NCBI GenBank assembly: GCA_009733575.1
Contig: ML769686.1
Span: 19,776 to 48,374, forward strand
Direction of reading: 5' to 3'
DNA length: 28,599 nucleotides
Source of the DNA: Gymnopus androsaceus JB14
Taxonomy: Eukaryota; Basidiomycota; Agaricomycetes; Agaricales; Omphalotaceae
Shown: piece by piece, positions 10,688-19,878 of the stretch
Position numbering within the stretch: position 1 is the stretch's first letter
Layout: each line of letters opens with the position of its first letter
Notes under the pieces: generated by a model
What the model was told of the DNA's origin: nothing
What the model saw: the letters and a program-made list of their open reading frames with translations, nothing else
The model's database searches: none
Made by a program: the position numbers and the translations under genes

Positions 10688-10743
10688 GAGAGAGACAAGA
10701 AAAGTACAGAGAAATTGGACAACTGTTGTTGTAGAAGGACAAG

Positions 10744-10792
10744 TTTCCTTTTAGGGAAGCCGTGGAAAAAAAAGTGATTCTCATTATATATT
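10744..10792 (-). repeat. Right terminal inverted repeat of the Tc1/mariner element
   Basis: Perfect inverted partner of 7456-7504. It lies 57 bp upstream of the transposase ATG at 10687, so both genes share the same upstream 49 bp. Confidence 0.95.
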
Positions 10793-11056
10793 GTAAGCGC
10801 TATAAACATACATTTGAACTGTCTGCCTACATTGAGTATGCCCGATCCAAGAATAACTGCAGGGAATTCACCTTATATTTGCCTTCAATGCTAACCAGAG
10901 GCTACGGCCCACTCTGATCCCATTCCATATAGTCATCACATGACTGTTTAGACCTTTCGGAATGGCCCGGTACTAGCCGCTACTCATCCAGATGGGCTCG
11001 CGGTGTGCTGAATGTAGAAATTTAGTTACAAGTTGAGTACATTGAGTGTGCAAGCA
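10793..11056. other. No gene seen; flank between Tc1/mariner element and minisatellite fragment
   Basis: I find no open frame with family resemblance and no repeat that recurs elsewhere in the window. It is the right-hand flank of the Tc1/mariner insertion. Confidence 0.5.
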
Positions 11057-11140
11057 ATAAGAATTAGTGCACTCACAATAATAAGTGAGTGAGTGTGCAA
11101 TAATTAAGTGAGTGAGCATGCAATATTTTGTGAGTGAGTG
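11057..11140. repeat. Minisatellite fragment, first part, interrupted by insertion
   Basis: Units of gtgagtgagtgtgcaataatt are in the same orientation as the left palindrome arm. The array stops at the inverted-repeat end at 11147 and resumes at 12855, so one array was split by the insertion between. Confidence 0.75.
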
Positions 11141-11146
11141 CAAATG

Positions 11147-12848
11147 TATGCTGTTGATTCTGGGGCAAAATTAAATCCGCGCTTTTTGACTTGATGTGCA
11201 GCGGCATGCTCCGGTATGCGCGCGCTCCATGATTTGTTTAAGTTATCTTACATTTGATTTGAATAGCACTGTTACTTACAACAGACTTCCACTATTGGTT
11301 CAAGACCAATATTCTAGCTGTAAATCCCATGAAGGAAGTTTAAATGCAAATGTTTACAGTTAGGGCTGCTTGCCATAACTGTGCATACAGGTTCAATGGT
11401 TACAGGTTCATGGTCCGTATACCGTACCGTCGAAGGTTTTGGGAGTACCCATAAAGGACCGTATAGTTTACAGGTCCTTGGATTCTGCAATATGGGTAAG
11501 CACACTGTACTTGTTTGAAAGAAAATAACAGAATTAATGTATCTTGAATATCACCAGGCTGTTTGGGTATTTTCTCCACCTCCTGGACACCATTTTATGG
11601 CTTTACAGTACGGTATACGGTTCTACCCATTACCATACCATCTCTCCCAAAATTCTATACGGTTCAAGCCATCAATTATACGATCGTTACCATATACGGT
11701 AACGGCAAGCAGCCCTGTTTACAATTTACTACACAAGATCCATGTAAAGATTTCCAAAAGCGGATTCACCACCAAAAAATATGTTGGGAAACATTCCTTG
11801 CACTGCATTACTTACTCCAATAACTTATATCCAAGTTTGATGCACCCCAGGACAAATCTAAGACTAGTAGCTAGTAAAATTCTGCTTTTGGAAGTTGGAA
11901 GTTGGAATTACTATTGATAAAGTTGATAATTCCTGGAGCAATGATTCTAGGTGTATGTTGAGTCAATGAGCTCAAATTTGGCAGGCAGTGCAGTTGTTTT
12001 TTGGCAGGCATTGGCAATCCCTGAAGCCTCTCTTTCCTTCCTCGAGTGTGTTCAACTTGGATTTTGGCCACTGGATATTGACAAAACGTCTTAATCAGTC
12101 TATGTAAATGTCTTGTCCAAGCCTCAAAGCTACGAAAAATTTCATTTATCTCTACTGGGCATAAGATTGGCATAAAAAGCTCAAAACAGTGAGGTTTTTA
12201 CTCGCTGCTTTTATTGGGTTTTCAATCAAATTTTGCAAAAATACTGAATTCTTTCCTTACTTTACCAATACAAATGGATAAACACTTAGAATACATGTAA
12301 GAGAGTTCATATTAAAAATATGACAGGGAACAGAGTTGAACTGCATTGAGCCAAAAGAGATCTATTGTTGGATTACACTTCTGGTACCAATTGCATTACT
12401 AGTGCATCGATAGAAATCAGAGCCTGAAGATTTAAGGGGAACTTTTGAATTTTTATTGATCTATCATCTTATATGCAGTGTTCCCAGGGTTTGAAAAACA
12501 CTTTCAAACCACTCAGCCTCATCCACTTCTATTGAGAATTGAGCAAGATATAGTGTTTCTGTGATTATCCATACTAGCCATGACAAACTCGGCAGCCTCG
12601 GCACATGACTTAAAGTCATGAGGTCACACGTTAGGGCTTAAACCTTCCTTGTTCACATCTTAGTATATATTTTCTGAAACTATAGTCAAATAGTAAAGTC
12701 CATTGTAAGTACCAAAGTCAACTGTGGTATTATCAAATTGAACATAAGGCAAAGCGCGCCCACTGGGCCCAGAGTGTGCTGGCCATGCTGTGGGCGCGTC
12801 AACTGTCAAAAAGGGCGGATTTGATTTTGCCCCAGAATCAACAGCATA
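11147..12848. mobile_element. Non-autonomous TIR element, 1.7 kb, inserted in the minisatellite
   Basis: Terminal repeats at 11148-11190 and 12805-12847 match at 41 of 43 positions, beginning atgctgttgattctgggg. The flanks share caaatg (11141-11146 and 12850-12855), a possible short target duplication, although spacing differs by a base and the minisatellite itself contains similar words. I find no coding sequence. The element contains a nested MITE at 11359-11715. The remaining 11724-12804 holds no recognisable gene. Superfamily not determined. Confidence 0.7.
11359..11715. mobile_element. hAT-like MITE, 357 bp
   Basis: The direct repeat TGTTTACA flanks it at 11351-11358 and 11716-11723 (8 bp, the hAT target size). 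Inner ends are inverted: agggctgcttgcc at the left and ggcaagcagccc at the right, and GGGCTGC ends are typical of hAT elements. Many subterminal CCGTATA/TATACGG words (for example near 11412, 11457, 11607 and 11691) look like transposase-binding repeats. No coding sequence. Confidence 0.65.
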
Positions 12849-12854
12849 ACAAAT

Positions 12855-12985
12855 GCAATAATTAGTGTGTGAGCGCATAATAATTTAGTGAGTGAGTGCG
12901 CAATATTTAGTGAGTGAGTGTGCAATATTTAGCGAGTGAGCGTGAATGAACTAGTGTGTGAGCATACAATAATTAGTGAGCGCGT
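12855..12985. repeat. Minisatellite fragment, second part
   Basis: Continuation of the array at 11057-11140. It is followed at 12988-13016 by a T-rich word ending tttcacccttttga and then tcaccata. The same word, in the same order relative to the minisatellite, occurs at 343-372 in the left palindrome arm. The locus is therefore the end of a related element. Confidence 0.75.
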
Positions 12986-13021
12986 GTAATTTTATTTTTT
13001 CACCCTTTTGATCACCATATT

Positions 13022-13201
13022 GGTACAATACTTACAGATGATCCTGTAATGCCAAAACAGGTATGTGGGTTGTTTGTCCGGGCTACCATGATAATGCCCA
13101 GTGACATCGCCCACACCTTGCAGTTATCCATCTGGAGATTGTTTTGCAAGGTATTCATCTTATACCTGTCTACGAACATTGTCTTGTACCTCGCCAGCTC
13201 A
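13022..13201 (-). pseudogene. Possible exon remnant of a palindrome-family element
   Basis: The minus strand is open from the pogo insertion site leftwards, with composition typical of protein (RYKTMFVDRYKMNTLQ, then NCKVWAMSLGIIMV and CFGITGSS), and ends at a good donor (gtaagtattg). I do not recognise the family. It lies just inside the minisatellite end where the palindrome arms carry a transposase tail, but the sequences differ. Confidence 0.3.
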
Positions 13202-13554
13202 AGTACTGTACCATTTCGATTGATTCAGCAGGCCTTTGTGACCGTGACCAGCCTGACAAAATTTTGGATTCGGCAGTCCGGATTTCATGGGTGTGACACC
13301 TTAAATTTTTGGCACCTCAGAATTTCTGCAGGTCTATATCATTGAGACAGATCCCTCTTACTCATGTCTTCTGCTTCAAAATCCAATAAGCATTATAGCT
13401 CAATGTCCTGTGAAAAGGGATATGTAGTGTAGTTACTGTGTACCTGAAAGAAAGATGAAACAAGCTGCCACGTTTTTTGGCGGGCAGCGCAGCGCACATA
13501 CTGATGTTGGCGCCGCCAATTTTTGTCTTTTGATTTCTTCACATCAAGGCGACC

Positions 13555-14696
13555 ATGGCCTTCATTCACGCAGATCTTGCCATTCCAGTTTTGATACACA
13601 ATGAAATTCTTCCATCTCCTTCACTTTCAATTCTACAATGGATACAGTTCCAGTTCCCAGTAACAGATGGTCAAGGAGTCAACAAATCAGCCATCTGCAT
13701 TTCCAGTGAAAGTCCACCCAATGAGGAGGATCTGTCAATCCTGCGCCGCCTTCCCATCCCACATGCCCAGACTGTACAGATACTTCTGTCGGTCTACGAG
13801 AAACATTTAAAAGCTGGTAGTAAATCACTTAAAATGGCACACCTCCAAGCCTCGACAACCCGCACTTGCCACCTACCACTCTGAATGTTGACATATTGGT
13901 CTGAAGTGATCAGTTTATGCATCAAGAGGAGGCCATGGATGTCTGCCGAGGCTGATCTTAATGAAAAAAGAAAAGTCTGGACCAAATCCAAGGACAACTG
14001 CCTGTAGCTCAACTTGTTGATGAGGTGTACACTGCTCTGGACACCATTCAGTGGAGTGGGTCAGTACGAGGCTTCAATAATCCTGAGCCAATCATCCTAC
14101 TGTCCAGATACGTTTCTGCTTCATCATGGTTTTCAGATGTCGAGCAGAATCAGATGCTTGATCTGCTCTGTCGGGACCTGCTGTTTGACCCAGAAGGGAA
14201 GAAGACAGAGTTGCAGGGTCTTGACTTCTTTCAAAAGTTGTTGGAAGGATTCCAGGGGAAGGAGACCTACAGAGAGGGTAGAACATTCGCTAGAGCATGG
14301 GGAATAGGACATGCACTTGCAACAGGCTCTCGGAACGCCATTGGGATGATGATCAACTTGGATAATGAGCATTGGGTGTTGCTGGTATGCGACTTTTGGA
14401 ACAAGACCATCCTCTACGGAGATTCACTGAAACACGCCATGCCTGACAGTGTAAAAGAGGTCATTGACTGGTGGACGTTCAACCACACTGGAAAAGAATT
14501 TACCCACCTGAATCTCGAGGTTCCCAAACAAACCAACTTCCACTCCTGCGGGCTAATGGCATTTTACTCCCTCATGGTTTTCCTCTTCCCAAACACCTAC
14601 CACATGATTGACCCAAAAAATGTGGATAGCAAACATTTGAAGATGCTACTGAGAGTCATTAATTGCCACCAAGACTATGTGAGCATAAATAACTGA
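13555..14696 (+). pseudogene. Ulp1-like C48 cysteine peptidase (SUMO-protease fold)
   Basis: The start is MAFIHADLAIPVL. The first part (to about 14006) continues in one frame across a TGA at 13882-13884, where LPL-stop-MLTYW suggests a lost Trp. A frameshift near 13980 leads into the catalytic frame from 14025. In that 223-residue segment the catalytic His is H116 (LDNEHWVLLV), the Asp D133 (LYGDSL), the oxyanion Gln Q169 and the Cys C175 (KQTNFHSCGLMAF), which gives the Ulp1 order H-D-Q-C. Such peptidases remove SUMO-like modifiers and are often carried by fungal and plant DNA transposons. The catalytic domain looks intact, but the upstream lesions should prevent a full-length product. It probably shares a transcription unit with the downstream transposase. 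Confidence 0.82.
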
Positions 14697-14816
14697 CCTA
14701 CGAGCAGCAAAAGAATCTGATCCATTTGTAGAGCTTCTCAACGGAAAGCATGGGTTTCGAATTTACATTCTTGTCCCCTACACAACGGACCCTTATGAAA
14801 GCGACAGCAGATTCCG

Positions 14817-15449
14817 ATGATGAAGAGGTGCAATGCACAACTCCCAAGCTACATGCAAGCGGAATATCAGATTTACAATATGCCACACCATCGCCAGCAC
14901 AATGGGACCTTGACCACACCACCTGATCAAAACTCTCTCCACTCTGTCTGCTCAACTGAAACTGGCTCTGCATACGACTCGGCGACAGATGACAGCTCGG
15001 AGTCTGAGGCAGATTCAGTGAGCTCCAAACATGATGACGTTGCCACCAGGGAGAACAGTCCGAGTCCCATTCCTGTAGACTCCAAGCGAGCAGCATCTCC
15101 TGCTGTTGCTGACAAAAAAGTTGCGAAGAGGCTGAAGGTGATGAGTGCTATAGCAAAGGCACTGCAGATGGTGAAGGATGCTCCGGCCAAAACCGGAATG
15201 CTGATGTTCTTCAAACAGAGTGTATCACGCGAAGAGTACCTTGACCAGGTGAAGGATGCCATGGAAGAGAGTCAGCAGCACCTAGAGGAGCTGGAGGCCA
15301 CGGATGCCGTGAAGAAAGAGAGGAAGACATTGGAACGGCAGAAAAAGGAGAGAGAGGCGGCTCGGGTACGGAAGCAGAACCAGCGTAAGTGCAAGCATAC
15401 AAAGGAGATCAAGGAAGGACTACAAAGCCCTGGAGGTACAAAGAAACAG
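14817..15449 (+). CDS. Coiled-coil segment linking Ulp1 and DDE parts of the pogo-like element
   Basis: An open frame with a Ser/Asp-rich part (DSATDDSSESEADSVSS), then a block with FFKQSVSREEYLDQV, then a long charged helix (LERQKKEREAARVRKQNQRK), ending SPGGTKKQ at a gtcagt donor (intron 15450-15503). The FF-x-x-EEYL block followed by a basic coiled coil and SPGGTK is what I expect between the peptidase and transposase in this family. It is probably not a separate gene. It may be an exon of a fused protein or the N-terminus of the transposase. The basic stretch could act in nuclear import or DNA contact. Confidence 0.6.
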
Positions 15450-15503
15450 GTCAGTCTACAACCGCATATCTATATGCTGAAAACTTACATTGCATGACAA
15501 TAG

Positions 15504-17561
15504 TGACGGATGTTGGATCTCCAACCGGATAGCACCTCGAACATCCAGCATCGCAGAACTTTCACAACCAGACCGCTTCCAGAATAACTATGTCAAACAG
15601 AAAGGCAAAAAGCCTCAGGGATGCAAATGCAAACATGAAAACAAAGACGTGACCTACACAAACTGGCATGCTCCATTCTTATGGTCGCAAATTGAACTAG
15701 CAGCAAAACATATGGGCTGGAAAATGAGTCTGTCAGCAATCCGGAATGAACTCCAGAAAAGAGACCCAGAAACCTTTGCAAAGCTTTCGAGAACAACCAT
15801 TCAGGGGTGGATTGACCAAAGTGGCGAGAAACCGCACTGGAGTGATGCAGCATTACAGACGGCAAGAAATGGGAACCATACAGGTCTGGACAATTGGGGC
15901 AGAAGGCGAGGAATCTTGGTACATTGCTGTTAGTAAACACTTATCCAAGCTTGGCTAACATAGAATGTAGGAACCATACCCTGATGTCGTTGAAAAGATA
16001 AAGGAGCGACTCAAAAACCTTCGAAAATAATCTGCGCCAGTGACACTGATCACTGTCCGAGGCATTGTCCTTGCCACTATCCTTCGCATGCAGCCTGAAA
16101 TCTTGGAGAAAAGAGCATCAGATGGTTCGACGTTTAAGTGCTCCGATGCATACCTTCGAAACTGGCTTCATAACACACTTAAGTGGTCCGAGCGCCATTC
16201 AACTCAAGCTGTGCATAAACTCCCTCAGGACTGGGAGGACCAGTGCTTAAAGGCACTCTTCCGTATTGTCTACCTCATTAAAGAGGAAGATATCCTGTTG
16301 GAGCTGTTTGTCAACAGTGATCAGACTCAGGTTGTGTATGCGCAAGGATCGAATCTTACCTGGGCAGAGACAGGAGCCAAACAGGTGACTGTTGTTGGTG
16401 CAGACAAGAAACACGCATTCACTGCGGTTGTCTCGGTTTCTAACAGCAGGGAATTACTCCTGATCCAGTCAATCTACGTTGGGAAGAGCAAACATTCCTG
16501 TCCAAATGAGTCAGCTGAGCACTTCAAAGACACCACTGCTGCCAACTTCCGATTCGAATACTCTGACACAAAGACCTATTGGTCAACACAGGAGACAATG
16601 CGTACCCTCGTTGACACCATCATCGCACCCTACTTTGACCGAAAGAAAGAAGAACTTGGGCTCTCACCTAATCAGAAAGCAATATGGCAGATTGATGTTT
16701 GGTCGGTTCATTGTTCAAAGGAGTTTCGCAGCTGGTTGAGGGAAAACCATCCAAATATTATCCTCATATATGTTCCAGGGGGTTGTCCCGGCGTCTTCCA
16801 GGCATGCAACGTTGGTATTCAACATATCTTCAAGTTATCGTTGAAAAGGTCTTATCATGGCAATGTTGTTGCTGAGATTCTTCAACAACTTGATAAAAAG
16901 GTCAAGACAGTGGTATTGGCAAAGACAGTGGAGGTAATGAGGGACCGTAGTGTCACGTGGCTATGGAAAGCATACAAAGCCATCAACAAGAAGGAAATTG
17001 TGCAAAAGGCAAGTAACTTGTACCTTTCCAGTGCCTTCATTCTAACCTCTCAAATTATTTTAGGCCTCCGAGATGTGCCGTGCTGGTGATTTCAACTTGT
17101 CCTATGAGAGCCTGACAAGCTACAAGGCTCGTGAGCACCTTCGAAACATAAAAGTGAACAACCCTACCTTCTGGGCTGAGTTGACTCAAGAGGAGGTTGA
17201 GGTCTCTGGAGATGCTGGTGCCATGGAGGATGAGTTGACCAGAAACGATGAAGATGAGTTTGTTGCATTTGATGATGATAGTTCTATCCCTCTAGAAGCT
17301 GTCATTGCTACTGTTGCGGGTCGTAAACCAGTGTTCTTAGTTGCTGAAATGGTAGAGGGTGATATCACATCTGTTGCTGGAGCCGAGACTACTGGGGAGT
17401 TCAAGGAAGACATTGAGCCGGTTGCGGGACCATCAACTGCACAGGATGAAGGTCAGAAGGAGGAGAGCTTGGGCAGGAGGAAGCAAAAGGCGATACGTAA
17501 CAGAAAGTACACGGGAAAGAGCTACCATCAACATTTTGATGAGGATGCGTCAGATGCTTGA
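15504..17561 (+). pseudogene. pogo-like transposase, DDE_1 superfamily endonuclease
   Basis: A helix-turn-helix region (SSIAELSQPDRF, then TYTNWHAPFLWSQIELAA and TFAKLSRTTIQGWID) precedes a 52-nt intron (15919-15970). The DDE_1 core begins about 16040. First Asp: VNSDQTQVVYA (D94 counted from 16040). Second: IWQIDVWSVH (D219). The third position reads FQACNVGIQ (N257; codon AAC at 16808-16810), where family members have Asp. An intron with GC-AG ends (17009-17063) joins IVQK to ASEMCRAGDFNLSYESLTS. Lesions are TGA at 15504-15506, a frame change before SSIAEL and TAA at 16028-16030. The C-terminal 160 residues are acidic and end at 17561. Both the stops and the D-to-N change should abolish activity. 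Confidence 0.87.
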
Positions 17562-17803
17562 TGCTTTCATTCAGTTATCACTCAATCGATTATTTTGGTC
17601 GCTGTTACTCTGGCGACTGCTGGAGAACTTCTGAGAGCAAATATAAGGTCCTTACGACTATAAAATAAATTAAAAAACAGAAAAATTCTAATGGTCAAAC
17701 GGATTCGGCACTTTCAAAAAGTGACCTGTGACCTGGTGAAATTTCGGCACGTCAAGAGGTCTCCGTGACCCGTGACTGCCAAATCGATCGAAATGGTACA
17801 GTA

Positions 17804-18482
17804 TTATAAAAGTTTAGATATTTCTACTGCTTTCCGTGTTAATAGGCTCGCATCCTACCACTCTAATAAAATTTGTTATAATTGATTATTAAAATAGTAG
17901 TCACTTCAAACTCAAAATTCCATACAAGCCCATACTCAAGAGATGTATGGAGAAATTTTGATCAAATTGTTGCTTTATGGTATGGAAGGTATGGCAGCTA
18001 TGCACTCATGCTCTCATGAATTTCCCAACTTGCTGATGGGCCTCATTTTCGCAGGAGGATGCATGAGTTTCGAACATTACAAGGACCAAGACCATGCAGT
18101 TTACAACAGGCATCAGCAAAACCTGTATGACATGGGCAGTGCTTGAGCGAACTGTCCAGAGTTCCCAGCACTCCAGTGTCCCAGCACTCAGATGGTCCGG
18201 CCAATGCAGGAGGGAGCTCCCAGAAGCTCCCAGAGGCCGCAAAATTACCTTATTTGGAAATAACATATGATTTTATATTTCTGACAGCACTGGCAAGTGC
18301 TGGCCAGCGCTGGGAGCTCTGGGAGCGCTGGGAATTTTAAGTAATCCTGTGGGAATCAAAATGCAAAATACAGGTTTTGCTGATGAGTCACAGTGAATAT
18401 TGTGAGGAAGGAGGCGAAGTGTAAGTTTTACTAGATTTGTAGTTATGTGCCGAAATGTTGCTAAAATGTAGATCAATTTAAT
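17804..18482. other. No gene seen; interval between the pogo-like element and the large element
   Basis: The only longer plus-strand frame (17943-18146) has no family resemblance or flanking splice signals. The interval is AT-rich in its first half and contains a short inverted-repeat candidate at 18162-18334. Confidence 0.5.
18162..18334. mobile_element. Candidate short inverted-repeat element rich in CCCAGC boxes
   Basis: The left end has ttcccagcactccagtg and a second cccagcactc. The right end has the inverted forms agcgctgggagctctggg and gcgctgggaa. Matching is imperfect and I see no target duplication, so this may be a decayed MITE or simply a repeat cluster. Confidence 0.35.
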
Positions 18483-18870
18483 ATTATTGCTGTTTTCAAC
18501 GAAAGTGCCAAACCGGCGCTTTTCATAAAATTTTCGAGTTTTTGAGGGTTGGGTAGGCCCCGGAAACTCCCCCCTATCCTTGTCCAGCCAAGTGGCCTCA
18601 AGTACGCTATGATTTTGGTCTCAAATACGCTATTTTCGGACAGGGACAGTCATGTGAATTCCAAAAAATCGCTAAAATTCCAAAAAATAATTCCAAAAAT
18701 AATACCGAGCAAGCTTAGTAGCTTCTACTATGCTGTTGAAAAGTGGACAAAAATAAGTCCGCACTTTTCGAACGATGATGCACGCGCGCCCAAATAAGTC
18801 CGCACTTTTTGAATGAATGATTGCGCGCGCTCTGGTAACTTGGCACAGCGAAGTTCCATGTGCGCGCACC
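18483..18870 (+). repeat. Left long terminal inverted repeat of the large element
   Basis: It contains two TACGCTAT words (about 18603 and 18627) followed by ggacagggac. Two direct copies of a roughly 40-bp unit (aataagtccgcactttt plus a cgcgcgc tail) lie at about 18750-18788 and 18792-18830. These are candidate binding sites for the element's recombinase. The outer half matches 28174-28258 inverted, and the inner half matches 27080-27550 inverted. Confidence 0.7.
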
Positions 18871-19878
18871 TTTAAGTCACATGCAAACTCTTTGATAACT
18901 GTATATATTACCTTCCGAAACCACTTGCCTTTCTTCTGAAACGACTTCTAATGTGCTTTCTTTTTTTCATGAGTATACATGCATGTAATGCCATAGCTCT
19001 CACGATTTTTGTATTTGGGTTTGTAAACCCTAATAATGTGTGACTCATAAATTTGGGTTTGACTTTTTTCAAAATTCTTCCTCGATGGCTGGTGTGGAAG
19101 TGACGCATATGCGACCCGCGGAATCCGGACAACATGACCCTTTTACTCCTGGGTGCCTTCCTACAGCCGATTTCTCTCCCTTACAACAACAACCGCCAAA
19201 ACTCTTCGCTGTCATCGTCTCTTGACATTGCTTCTTTCCAGACTCAATGGCCCCGACTACGGCTATATCTCAACGATTTCTTGTACCTACGCTGAAGACT
19301 CGGGGAGGAGAGAGGAGGATGAAGCACCCGGTCCGACACCAGGGTACCTTCACCTTGAGCAAGCATTGCTGAAGCTTGAGGGCCTTCACATTGTACCCTG
19401 GGGGATTGCGCTAATCGGTAGCCCGGTGTCAATTCTGAATTTATCCAAATCGGGTTCAATAGCACTCTTCTTTGCTGCTTCCTTTTTATTTCACGTTTCA
19501 CCCAAATTTTCAGTACTTATAATCTGTGACCCGAACTGTTGAATTCATTCGTTTCTTGCACCCAACCACCATCGTAGTGAAAGGCCAACGTAGCCTGCAA
19601 GCATCATCTCAACGCCCTTTTCTCACTCAAACTCGTTCTCTCGAATGAAAACACTAACTTCTTATCTCAGTATTCACGCGGGACCGACTTCATCTCAAAC
19701 TTTCGTCTAGAAAGCTTCGTTGATGTCAATCTCTACGTTAGGTACGCTACACCCTCAGTTTCTCTCTCTCTCCGTGCTTCTCTGGTGGCGTTAGCCTTCT
19801 GCAGACGCTAGCGCTTCCTTGACCTTCAAGTAGACCGGACCCCTCCTTGCATGACTAGGTGCCTCTATTCTCTTGCTA
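18871..19878. other. No gene assigned; upstream region of the zinc-finger gene
   Basis: Plus-strand frames at 19040-19225 and 19153-19542 have no recognisable domain. The sequence from about 19550 is C/T-rich on the plus strand with runs such as tctctctctctccg near 19760, as in basidiomycete promoters, so 5' non-coding exons and the promoter of the gene at 19879 may lie here. Confidence 0.4.

Larger units (their letters stand above)
7464..10784. mobile_element. Tc1/mariner (IS630)-like DNA transposon with an added gene, 3.3 kb
   Basis: A perfect 49-bp inverted repeat lies at 7456-7504 and 10744-10792 and includes an eight-T run and CCACGGCTTCCC. If the target duplication is TA, as usual for this superfamily, the element runs 7464-10784 with TA at 7462-7463 and 10785-10786; flanking AT-rich sequence extends the match. 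Inside are a plus-strand pseudogene beginning 40 bp from the left repeat and a minus-strand transposase pseudogene beginning about 57 bp from the right repeat. The genes converge, and a 38-bp minisatellite lies between them. Tc1/mariner elements normally carry one gene. Confidence 0.9.
13206..17801. mobile_element. pogo-like DNA transposon with Ulp1 peptidase, 4.6 kb
   Basis: Both ends read CTGTACCATTTCGAT inwards (13206 rightwards, 17801 leftwards) and the match continues for about 20 bp. TA flanks both sides (13204-13205 and 17802-17803), the usual pogo/Tc1-mariner target duplication. GTGACC/GGTCAC words recur in the first 100 bp of each end and may bind transposase. The interior reads on the plus strand: C48/Ulp1 peptidase, coiled coil, helix-turn-helix and DDE_1 core. 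Confidence 0.88.

Noticed and set aside
11314..12173. Several 60-126 codon ORFs inside the 1.7-kb TIR element
   Set aside because: They overlap MITE ends and AT-rich DNA on both strands without splice-supported extension or motifs.
19024..19034. Telomere-like aaaccctaa word, also near 28261
   Set aside because: Single isolated occurrences without tandem TTAGGG repeats.
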